A program made the position numbers and the translations under genes. Positions 1 to 5,565 of a stretch of DNA of 14,492 nt are shown in pieces. The stretch comes from Spirochaetales bacterium. GTDB lineage: Bacteria > Spirochaetota > Spirochaetia > Treponematales > UBA12059. Position 1 is the stretch's first letter. Each line of letters opens with the position of its first letter. The notes under the pieces were generated by a model, which did no database searches, had not been told where the DNA came from, and saw nothing but the letters and a program-made list of their open reading frames with translations. The stretch is from NCBI GenBank assembly GCA_004525355.1, contig SPCK01000015.1, forward strand, positions 1 to 14,492, in the 5' to 3' direction.

Positions 1-452
1 CCGTTGAAGCGCTCGCCGCGATCGCGGATTCCGTACCCATGCCCTTCATCCTGAAAGGCATCATGACGCCCGAGGGCGCACGCAAGGCTCTGGCGGCAGG
101 TGCCAGTGGGATCGTCGTTTCCAACCACGGCGGCAGGGTCCTGGACGAGACTCCATCAACAATCGAAGTTTTACCTTCCATCGTTGACGCGGTGGGTGGT
201 TCGATGACCATCCTGATAGATGGCGGATTCCGGACGGGCCTGGACGTATTCAAGGCGCTCGCGCTCGGCGCGGACGGCGTCCTGATCGGTCGTCCCTTTA
301 CCTACGCCGTTTACGGCGGCGGCGCCGAGGGCGTGAGGCTCTACTTGGAGAAAGTCAAGGCCGAGCTGGTGGAAGCCATGGTGATGACCGGCTGCGCAAA
401 ACTCGCCGACATAGGCGCAAACATGGTGGATCGGATACAACTCCTTGAATAG
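1..452 (+). CDS. FMN-dependent alpha-hydroxy-acid oxidase/dehydrogenase, C-terminal part
   Basis: The gene enters from the left edge; the reading frame is open from base 3 and ends at TAG 450-452, so about 149 C-terminal residues are visible. The visible part is the second half of an FMN TIM barrel of the lactate oxidase/glycolate oxidase/L-lactate dehydrogenase family, which oxidises 2-hydroxy acids to 2-oxo acids. Seen motifs: an LKGI segment with the lysine that contacts FMN, then SNHGGR with the catalytic His and substrate-binding Arg, then IDGGFRTGLDVFKALALGA followed by GVLIGRP, the FMN phosphate-binding loops. The end (MTGCAKLADI) is also typical of the family. Substrate and electron acceptor cannot be told from this part. 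It stands upstream of the transporter on the same strand, but a 130-bp gap with its own candidate promoter argues against one operon. Confidence 0.9.
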   Translation, partial: VEALAAIADSVPMPFILKGIMTPEGARKALAAGASGIVVSNHGGRVLDETPSTIEVLPSIVDAVGGSMTILIDGGFRTGLDVFKALALGADGVLIGRPFTYAVYGGGAEGVRLYLEKVKAELVEAMVMTGCAKLADIGANMVDRIQLLE

Positions 453-521
453 ACTGCAACCTCACAGCCTGCACATACAGGTGCCATGCCGCTTCCTTCC
501 CTCGCACTTGCGTGTATTTTC

Positions 522-550
522 TTGACGACGTAATCAAACTGCCTTAGTCT
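522..550 (+). promoter_or_regulatory. Candidate sigma-70 promoter of the ABC transporter genes
   Basis: A -35 like TTGACG (522-527) is followed after 17 bp by TAGTCT (545-550), a weak -10. It lies 35 bp upstream of the chosen start of the first permease and in the only substantial gap before it. The -35 matches five of six consensus bases and the -10 three of six, so this is a candidate only. Confidence 0.35.
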
Positions 551-572
551 TTTTACCATTCACCTGAAATGC

Positions 573-578
573 AAGGGG
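573..578 (+). promoter_or_regulatory. Ribosome binding site deciding the permease 1 start
   Basis: AAGGGG at 573-578 lies 7 nt before ATG 586 but only 1 nt before the in-frame ATG at 580. The spacing therefore favours 586 as the true start. Confidence 0.6.
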
Positions 579-585
579 CATGTTC

Positions 586-1728
586 ATGAGGATCAGGCTT
601 CCCAGGACCACTTCAACCGATCATGAGCATGGCAAAGGCGATTGGTTCGAGTTCATGCTTCGTACTTCTTTTCCTTTCCTTGGCGTTTTCGCCGCCCTTT
701 TCATCAGCGCTTTCGTTCTCCTGCTCCTCAAGACTAATCCCATCGTAGCCTATGGCGCGATGCTCCAGGGTGCTTTTGGCTCGATAAATGGACTGTCCCA
801 GAGCCTCGTCAAGGCGACCCCGCTCCTCCTCGTCGGCTTGGGTGTCTGTATAGCTTTCAAGGCGAGCGTCATCAACGTGGGCGGCGAAGGACAGATCATT
901 CTGGGCTCGATAGCCGGCACCTGGATGGCCCTCACCTTTCCCGACCTGCCAAAAGTCGTACTCATTCCAGCATGCATGACTGCGGGTTTCCTTGCAGGAG
1001 CTTTCTGGGGATTCATACCTGGCATGCTGAAAGCCCGCTTCAAGGTGAACGAGATCCTGAGTACCATCATGATGAACTCCATAGCCCTCCAGCTATTGAA
1101 CTTCCTCCTGCAGGGTCCAATGATGGACCCCGAGGGCATCAAGGCCGGCACCTTTCTGGCCCAATCGGCACGGCTGCCCGAGAGCGCATGGCTCGCTCGG
1201 CTCGTACCCCGCACAATGCTCCACTCGGGCGTGTACGTGGCGCTTGCGTTCGCAGTCGCCGTCTACATATTCCTCTGGAGGACAACTATCGGCTACCAGA
1301 TACGAGCCGTCGGGCTGAACCCACAGGCGTCGCACTACTCGGGCATCAACGTACCATTCAATCAGATGCTGTCCCTGACATTGGCCGGCGGCCTTTCCGG
1401 CCTGGCGGGCGTCATCGAGGTCATGGGCGTGCACCGCCGCATCCTGGAGGGTCTGACCGGCGGGTATGGCTTTACGGGCATAGTAGCGGCGCTCCTCGGG
1501 AGCCTCCACCCGTTGGGGGTCGTACCGGCCTCCGTTCTCTTTGGCGGCCTCCTCGTCGGTGCCAACACCATGCAGCGCGCCGTGCAGATACCGTCGGCAC
1601 TTATCAATGCCATCCTCGGCCTCATCGTATTGTTCGTATCCGGCTCGGCACTCTGGATACATCAAATAATCAAAAAACGCAAAACGGCGACTATGGTGGT
1701 AAGCCCGACGAAGGAGACGCAGGCATGA
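586..1728 (+). CDS. ABC importer permease 1, BMP/nucleoside-type (BPD_transp_2 family)
   Basis: An inner-membrane permease of about 380 residues, one half of the channel of an ABC importer that works with a BMP (Bmp/Med/PnrA-type) binding protein; relatives include YufP/NupP and treponemal homologues. After a charged N-terminal tail come multiple hydrophobic segments; the first spans about residues 25-48. The family hallmark is the stretch around residues 85-115 where GVCIAFKASVINVGGEGQ precedes a glycine-rich membrane segment, and a second conserved part, AVGLNPQASHYSGIN, lies about residue 243-257 and corresponds to the cytoplasmic loop that couples to the ATPase. Start 586 is chosen over ATG 580 because of Shine-Dalgarno spacing. 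The stop overlaps the start of permease 2 (ATGA, 1725-1728), implying translational coupling. Likely substrates in this family are nucleosides or related compounds; the precise substrate is not readable here. Confidence 0.93.
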   Translation: MRIRLPRTTSTDHEHGKGDWFEFMLRTSFPFLGVFAALFISAFVLLLLKTNPIVAYGAMLQGAFGSINGLSQSLVKATPLLLVGLGVCIAFKASVINVGGEGQIILGSIAGTWMALTFPDLPKVVLIPACMTAGFLAGAFWGFIPGMLKARFKVNEILSTIMMNSIALQLLNFLLQGPMMDPEGIKAGTFLAQSARLPESAWLARLVPRTMLHSGVYVALAFAVAVYIFLWRTTIGYQIRAVGLNPQASHYSGINVPFNQMLSLTLAGGLSGLAGVIEVMGVHRRILEGLTGGYGFTGIVAALLGSLHPLGVVPASVLFGGLLVGANTMQRAVQIPSALINAILGLIVLFVSGSALWIHQIIKKRKTATMVVSPTKETQA

Positions 1729-2657
1729 CCAACATCTTCTCCTTTGAGGTGCTTTCCGGCGTGCTCCGCACCATGATAGCGCTGTCGACACCCTTCCTCT
1801 TCGCGGCCCTGGGTGAGACCTTCTCGCAATTGTCGGGAGTCGTGAACCTGGGCGTGGATGGCATCATGCTCCTTGCCGGCTTCTTCGCGTTCTACGCGGT
1901 ACTCCTGACCGGCAACGTCTGGCTGGGATTGCTGCTTGCCATGTTCATCGGTCTCCTGATGGGTCTGATCATGTCCCTCGTGAGCGTTACACTCAAAGCG
2001 CAACAGGGCATAAGCGGCATTGGCTTGCAAATATTCGGCCTCGGCATGTCTAGTCTTCTTTTCAAGGTGCTTGTCGGTACCGTCAAGACCGTATCGGGCT
2101 TTGCGCCCATCAAGATACCGCTCCTGGGCGATATTCCCTTCTTTGGTCCGATACTCTTCCGCAATAACTTCCTTGTATACGCCGCCTTCCTTCTTGTGCC
2201 AGTGTCCTGGTGGATACTGGAGAAGACGACCCTGGGTCTCAAGATCAAGGCCGTAGGTCAAAATCCGGCGGCTGCGGACTCTGTGGGCATCAATGTCAAC
2301 CGGATACGGTATTTCAGCGTGTGCCTGGGCGCCATTCTTGCCGGCGTAGCAGGCGCGGCGCTTTCGATTTCCGTCGCCAACCTATTTCAGGACAACCTGA
2401 CCGCCGGGCAGGGCTTCATCGCCGTGGCACTCGTGTATTTCGGTGGCTGGAGCCCGATAGGCGTGCTGGGCGGCGCATTGCTTTTCAGCTTTGCCACTTC
2501 AGCTCAGCTCTGGTTGCAGGTGCTGGGTATCCAGGTGCCTGCGAGCCTCGCTGTCATGCTACCCTATATACTCACCATTATCGTTCTCACAATAAGCGTG
2601 AATCGAGGCAAACAGCCTGCGGCCCTCAACAAGCAGTTTTTCAGGGGAGAGAACTAG
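1725..2657 (+). CDS. ABC importer permease 2, BMP/nucleoside-type (BPD_transp_2 family)
   Basis: A 310-residue inner-membrane protein, the second channel half of the same importer (YufQ/NupQ-like). It begins MTNIFSFEVLSG and is preceded by AAGGAG at 1711-1716 with 8 nt spacing; the ATG overlaps the permease 1 stop. The conserved segment GETFSQLSGVVNLGVDGIML near residues 28-47 is the equivalent of the FKASVINVGGEG segment of permease 1, and AVGQNPAAADSVGIN near residues 175-189 is the matching coupling loop. Hydrophobic helices fill most of the rest, with a short basic tail. The same frame is open far upstream across permease 1, but that upstream part has no hydrophobic pattern and is a shadow, so 1725 is the start. 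Permease 1 and 2 presumably form a heterodimer. Confidence 0.94.
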   Translation: MTNIFSFEVLSGVLRTMIALSTPFLFAALGETFSQLSGVVNLGVDGIMLLAGFFAFYAVLLTGNVWLGLLLAMFIGLLMGLIMSLVSVTLKAQQGISGIGLQIFGLGMSSLLFKVLVGTVKTVSGFAPIKIPLLGDIPFFGPILFRNNFLVYAAFLLVPVSWWILEKTTLGLKIKAVGQNPAAADSVGINVNRIRYFSVCLGAILAGVAGAALSISVANLFQDNLTAGQGFIAVALVYFGGWSPIGVLGGALLFSFATSAQLWLQVLGIQVPASLAVMLPYILTIIVLTISVNRGKQPAALNKQFFRGEN

Positions 2658-2661
2658 CTCG

Positions 2662-2696
2662 GTGTTGAAAATCCGCGCTGGTGGTGTTTTCAACAC
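2662..2696. repeat. Hairpin 1 of the spacer array: perfect 10-bp stem
   Basis: GTGTTGAAAA (2662-2671) and TTTTCAACAC (2687-2696) are perfect inverse complements around a 15-nt loop. The hairpin begins 4 nt after the permease 2 stop codon. No clean T-run follows, so it looks more like an mRNA-end stabiliser or a repeat element than a classical intrinsic terminator. Confidence 0.75.
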
Positions 2697-2704
2697 TTCA
2701 TATG

Positions 2705-2749
2705 CGTTGCTATAGCGGAGCAAACCGCACGGTTGCGAGCATAGCAACG
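2705..2749. repeat. Hairpin 2 of the spacer array: 9-bp outer stem with inner stem
   Basis: CGTTGCTAT (2705-2713) pairs perfectly with ATAGCAACG (2741-2749). Inside, GCAAACC (2720-2726, one bulged A) can pair with GGTTGC (2731-2736) around a 4-nt loop; an alternative inner pairing is GCGG 2715-2718 with CCGC 2725-2728. The two inner pairings exclude one another. Confidence 0.7.
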
Positions 2750-2786
2750 GTTGTCGGGAAATAGCATCGGGCTATTTCAACAACCG
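2748..2786. repeat. Hairpin 3 of the spacer array: 15 paired positions
   Basis: GAAATAGC (2758-2765) pairs with GCTATTTC (2771-2778) around a 5-nt loop. Beyond a small internal loop (2755-2757 against 2779), CGGTTGT (2748-2754) pairs with ACAACCG (2780-2786). Its left arm overlaps the right arm of hairpin 2 by two bases. The arm sequence resembles that of hairpin 1 (GTTGAAA/TTTCAAC), so the two may share origin. Confidence 0.7.
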
Positions 2787-2821
2787 ATTGAAGCGCGTTG
2801 CGCATAGGCGCATGCTCAATC
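2786..2821. repeat. Hairpin 4 of the spacer array
   Basis: GATTGA (2786-2791) pairs with TCAATC (2816-2821), GC 2793-2794 with GC 2814-2815, and the tip TGCGC (2799-2803) with GCGCA (2808-2812) around a 4-nt loop. It abuts hairpin 3 directly. Confidence 0.6.
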
Positions 2822-2833
2822 AATGCCATAAGA

Positions 2834-2846
2834 GGGGCGTTGCCCC
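2834..2846. repeat. Hairpin 5 of the spacer array: short GC stem
   Basis: GGGGC (2834-2838) pairs with GCCCC (2842-2846) around a 3-nt loop. It is short and could be chance, but it continues the tandem series and contains one of three copies of GCGTTGC in the spacer. Confidence 0.4.
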
Positions 2847-2859
2847 CACGCAATAGCCA

Positions 2860-2875
2860 GCCGTATATATACGGC
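2860..2875. promoter_or_regulatory. 16-bp perfect palindrome, candidate operator at the binding-protein promoter
   Basis: GCCGTATATATACGGC is a perfect dyad centred 37 bp before the binding-protein start codon. A candidate promoter, TTGCCC (2840-2845) and TATATA (2864-2869) with 18-bp spacing, would place the -10 inside the palindrome, a usual arrangement for a repressor site. As RNA it would also form a 6-bp hairpin with a TATA loop just before the Shine-Dalgarno. The regulator is unknown. Confidence 0.5.
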
Positions 2876-2904
2876 GTACTCTGTGATCAATCAAGGAGAA
2901 CAGC

Positions 2905-3912
2905 ATGAAGTCGAACAGAATTTTCGTAGCCTTCCTGCTCCTCGCGGTCGTCGCCTCGACGGCCTTCGCCGTGGGCGACAAGGAAGCAGGGGCCACCGGA
3001 GCGGCCAAACCTTTGCGCATTGCGGTTGTCATGCCCAGCGCAACCACGGATTTGGCCTTCAGCCAGTCCATGTGGTCCGCCTTGCTCAAGATTCAGGCCG
3101 AGATGGGCGGTCCCTCCAAGCTGGAGCTGAAGTATTCCGAGAATATGTTCAACGTTCCGGACGCGGCTTCCGCGCTCCGCGATTACGCCAGCCAGGGCTT
3201 TGACATCGTCATCGGCCATGGCTCGCAGTACGGATCCAGCATACGGGAGATTGCACCGGACTTCCCCACCACCGTATTCGCCTGGGGTACCGACGTGAAT
3301 ACCTTCGGTCTGCCCAACGTGTACGCCTATACCGCCGCCGCCGAGCAGGGTGGATACGTCAACGGCGTCCTCGCCGCTCTCCTTACCAAGACAGGTAAAA
3401 TCGGCGTTACCGGCCCCGTCGAAGTGGGCGACGCCAAGACATACATCATCGGTTTCGTGAACGGCGTGACCGCCACGGACGCCCGCATCACCATTTCCAA
3501 GACTTGGACGGGCAGCTTCTCCGATGTGGCCCTGATGACCGCGGCGGCCAAGACCCACATCGCCAGCGGCGCCGGAGCCCTCACCGGATCGTCGCAATCG
3601 GTGGTCGGCTCCATCGGCGCGGCCAAGGAAGCCGGAAACGTCCTATGGTTTGGAACCCAGGCCGACCAGGCGCCGTTGGCTTCCGGACTCGTAGTCGCCT
3701 CCCAGGTGTATGACTGGACCGGTATGATCAAGGACATCATAGCCAACCAAAAGTCTGGCAAACTTGGCGGCGACGCCTACGTGCTGACCCTGGCAAACGG
3801 TGGTCTCAAGATCGCCTACAATCCTTCGTACACAATTCCCGCGGCCGTCAAGGCAAAGGCCGAAGCCGCCATCCAGGCAATCAAAAGCGGTGCCATCAAG
3901 GCCATGCCCTGA
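2905..3912 (+). CDS. BMP-family (PnrA-like) periplasmic substrate-binding protein of the ABC importer
   Basis: A 335-residue solute receptor for the flanking permeases and ATPase. Residues 1-22 are a signal peptide (basic MKSNR, hydrophobic core, AFA cleavage site), then a GDKE-type mature start. There is no cysteine anywhere, so unlike many BMP proteins it is not a lipoprotein and should be free in the periplasm. The two-lobed BMP fold shows as PLRIAVVMPS with TDLAFSQSMW, GFDIVIGHGSQYGSS, NVYAYTAAAEQGGYVNGVLAALLTKTGKIG split across lobe 1, and VLWFGTQADQAP in lobe 2. The pocket differs from the nucleoside receptor type: FSQ replaces FNQ, GTQADQ replaces GVDSDQ, and VYDW stands where a conserved lysine segment is usual, so the ligand may be other than a nucleoside. 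Shine-Dalgarno AAGGAG (2893-2898) is 6 nt from ATG. Hairpins flank the gene on both sides. Confidence 0.9.
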   Translation: MKSNRIFVAFLLLAVVASTAFAVGDKEAGATGAAKPLRIAVVMPSATTDLAFSQSMWSALLKIQAEMGGPSKLELKYSENMFNVPDAASALRDYASQGFDIVIGHGSQYGSSIREIAPDFPTTVFAWGTDVNTFGLPNVYAYTAAAEQGGYVNGVLAALLTKTGKIGVTGPVEVGDAKTYIIGFVNGVTATDARITISKTWTGSFSDVALMTAAAKTHIASGAGALTGSSQSVVGSIGAAKEAGNVLWFGTQADQAPLASGLVVASQVYDWTGMIKDIIANQKSGKLGGDAYVLTLANGGLKIAYNPSYTIPAAVKAKAEAAIQAIKSGAIKAMP

Positions 3913-3935
3913 TCCTGCGAGGATACCCAGAGTTC

Positions 3936-3975
3936 AAAAAATAGCGGGAGTGGCTCTGCCAAGAGCCCTCCCGCT
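3936..3975 (-). terminator. Strong hairpin between binding-protein and ATPase genes; intrinsic terminator in the minus direction
   Basis: AGCGGGAG (3943-3950) plus GGCTCT (3952-3957) pair with AGAGCC (3962-3967) plus CTCCCGCT (3968-3975), a 14-bp stem with one bulged T and a 4-nt loop. On the plus strand it is followed by CCATGCC, not a T-run, so it would act as a processing or stability element behind the binding-protein gene. On the minus strand the stem is followed by A and six T (complement of 3936-3941), a textbook intrinsic terminator facing transcripts antisense to the ATPase gene. Confidence 0.65.
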
Positions 3976-3988
3976 CCCATGCCATAGT

Positions 3989-3993
3989 GGAGG
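3989..3993 (+). promoter_or_regulatory. Ribosome binding site deciding the ATPase start
   Basis: GGAGG lies 5 nt before ATG 3999. The longer frame from GTG 3987 would bury this site inside the coding region, so 3999 is preferred. Confidence 0.6.
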
Positions 3994-3998
3994 TAGCG

Positions 3999-5558
3999 AT
4001 GGCCGGCATGATTCAGCGGATCGAGATGAAAGGAATCGTCAAGCGCTTCCCCGGAGTACTTGCCTGCGACCGCGTCGACTTCGACCTGTGCGCCGGCGAA
4101 GTGCATGCCCTCCTCGGGGAAAACGGGGCGGGCAAGAGCACGCTCATGAAAATGCTCTATGGCATGTACCCAATTGACGAAGGCGCCATCTTCATCGATG
4201 GCGTCGAGAGACGCTTCCGTTCCCCCGCTGACGCGCTGGACGCGGGAATCGGCATGATTCACCAGCATTTCATGCTGGTACCCACCATGACCGTGGCGCA
4301 GAACGTGGCGCTGGGCCAGAAATCCAGCAAGGGCTTCGTCCTGGACCTGGATAGAGTAACCGAGCGGATCTGCCAGCTTTCAGCTGATTACGGGCTCAAG
4401 GTCAACCCGCACGACCTTGTGGGCCACCTGTCGGTAGGAGAGCAACAGCGCGTCGAGATCATCAAGGCGCTCTCTCATGGAGCCAGCGTTATCATCCTGG
4501 ATGAGCCAACAGCCGTGCTGACGCCGCAGGAGGTGGACGACCTTTTCGTCGTGCTCCGCAAAATGGTGCATGAGGGCCACGGCCTCGTGTTCATATCCCA
4601 CAAGCTCCATGAGGTCACGGCGCTCTGCGACCGCATCACCGTTTTGCGCGACGGGCGACGAATGGGCACGCGCCCCGCTGCCGGAGTGCAACGCAACGAG
4701 CTCATCAAAATGATGGTGGGCAGGGAACTCAAGGCACTCGAGCATCGCGGGTACACACCCGGTATTGAGCGGCTTTCAATACGCGATCTTCGAGCCTCTG
4801 GCGATCGCGGCGTAGAGACAATTGCCGGTATAAACCTCGCGGTGCAGGCGGGCGAGATACTCGGAATAGCCGGCGTATCGGGAAACGGGCAGCTTGAGCT
4901 GGCAGAGTGCCTCATCGGCGTGCGCAAAGCGGACTCGGGCAACATCCTGCTGAATGGAGCCGATGTCGCCGGAATGAGTCTCAACGAGCGTATTTCCCGC
5001 GGCATGGCGATCATACCCGAGGAGCGCATGCGAGACGGGGCAGTCAACGACTTTTCCGTGCTGGAAAACGTATTCCTGCACGACCACAAGGACAAGGCTT
5101 TTCGCCAGGGTATTTTCCTCGACTTTAAAAAGATGGCCGTCCACGCGGGGAAGCTGGTCCACGACTTTGCCGTCAAGACTCCCAGCCTCGAAACACCCAT
5201 CAAGAATCTATCCGGCGGCAATATCCAGAAACTCATCATGGCAAGGGAGCTGTCACGCAAGCCTACCGTACTCATCGCAGCCCAGCCCACCCGGGGAGTG
5301 GATATTGGAGCCTCGGAATACATCCATCAACGGCTCCTTGTCCAGCGCGACGCGGGCATGGCCATACTCCTCATTTCCGAGGATCTGGATGAACTCTATG
5401 AGCTGTCGGATCGCATCGCCGTAATGTACGAGGGGCAGATAATGGGAATATTCGCCAGGCAGGACACGGATATTCAGACACTGGGTCTCCTCATGGCAGG
5501 CATCAAACCGGGAGACAGTCCCAAGGCGGGTTCGCTCATAGCCGCTTGTGAGGACTAG
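3999..5558 (+). CDS. ABC importer ATPase with two fused nucleotide-binding domains (YufO/RbsA-like)
   Basis: A 519-residue cytoplasmic ATPase that powers the BMP-type importer. Domain 1 (about residues 6-245) is complete: Walker A GENGAGKST at 40-48, Q-loop in MIHQHFMLV, signature LSVGEQQRVEI, Walker B VIILDEPTAVL and switch FISHKLHEV. Domain 2 (about 255-510) keeps a signature LSGGNIQKLIMARELS but has GVSGNGQLEL instead of a Walker A with GKS/T, AAQPTRGVD instead of the Asp-Glu of Walker B, and SED where the switch His would be. This one-active-one-degenerate pattern is normal for the sugar/nucleoside duplicated ATPases. Placed last in the transporter cluster, 86 bp after the binding-protein stop, behind a strong hairpin. 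It ends only 7 bp from the convergent dnaE stop. Confidence 0.95.
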   Translation: MAGMIQRIEMKGIVKRFPGVLACDRVDFDLCAGEVHALLGENGAGKSTLMKMLYGMYPIDEGAIFIDGVERRFRSPADALDAGIGMIHQHFMLVPTMTVAQNVALGQKSSKGFVLDLDRVTERICQLSADYGLKVNPHDLVGHLSVGEQQRVEIIKALSHGASVIILDEPTAVLTPQEVDDLFVVLRKMVHEGHGLVFISHKLHEVTALCDRITVLRDGRRMGTRPAAGVQRNELIKMMVGRELKALEHRGYTPGIERLSIRDLRASGDRGVETIAGINLAVQAGEILGIAGVSGNGQLELAECLIGVRKADSGNILLNGADVAGMSLNERISRGMAIIPEERMRDGAVNDFSVLENVFLHDHKDKAFRQGIFLDFKKMAVHAGKLVHDFAVKTPSLETPIKNLSGGNIQKLIMARELSRKPTVLIAAQPTRGVDIGASEYIHQRLLVQRDAGMAILLISEDLDELYELSDRIAVMYEGQIMGIFARQDTDIQTLGLLMAGIKPGDSPKAGSLIAACED

Positions 5559-5565
5559 CCGGTTC

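Noticed and set aside
466..484. Small hairpin after the hydroxy-acid oxidase gene (CCTG 468-471 with CAGG 478-481)
   Set aside because: Only four pairs, no T-run directly behind; not enough for a terminator call.
972..1724. Long plus-strand open frame upstream of and in frame with permease 2
   Set aside because: It lies inside permease 1 in another frame, has Arg/Pro/His-rich, non-membrane composition, and permease 2 has its own Shine-Dalgarno and coupled start at 1725.
2658..2904. Possibility of an insertion sequence, MITE or CRISPR array in the hairpin spacer
   Set aside because: No target-site duplication, no long terminal inverted repeats bounding the whole spacer, and no regularly spaced direct repeats; the stems differ from each other in sequence and size.
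2887..3597. 236-codon minus-strand open frame
   Set aside because: Antisense to the binding-protein gene, Gly/Val/His-rich shadow; the plus-strand reading has a signal peptide and the BMP fold.
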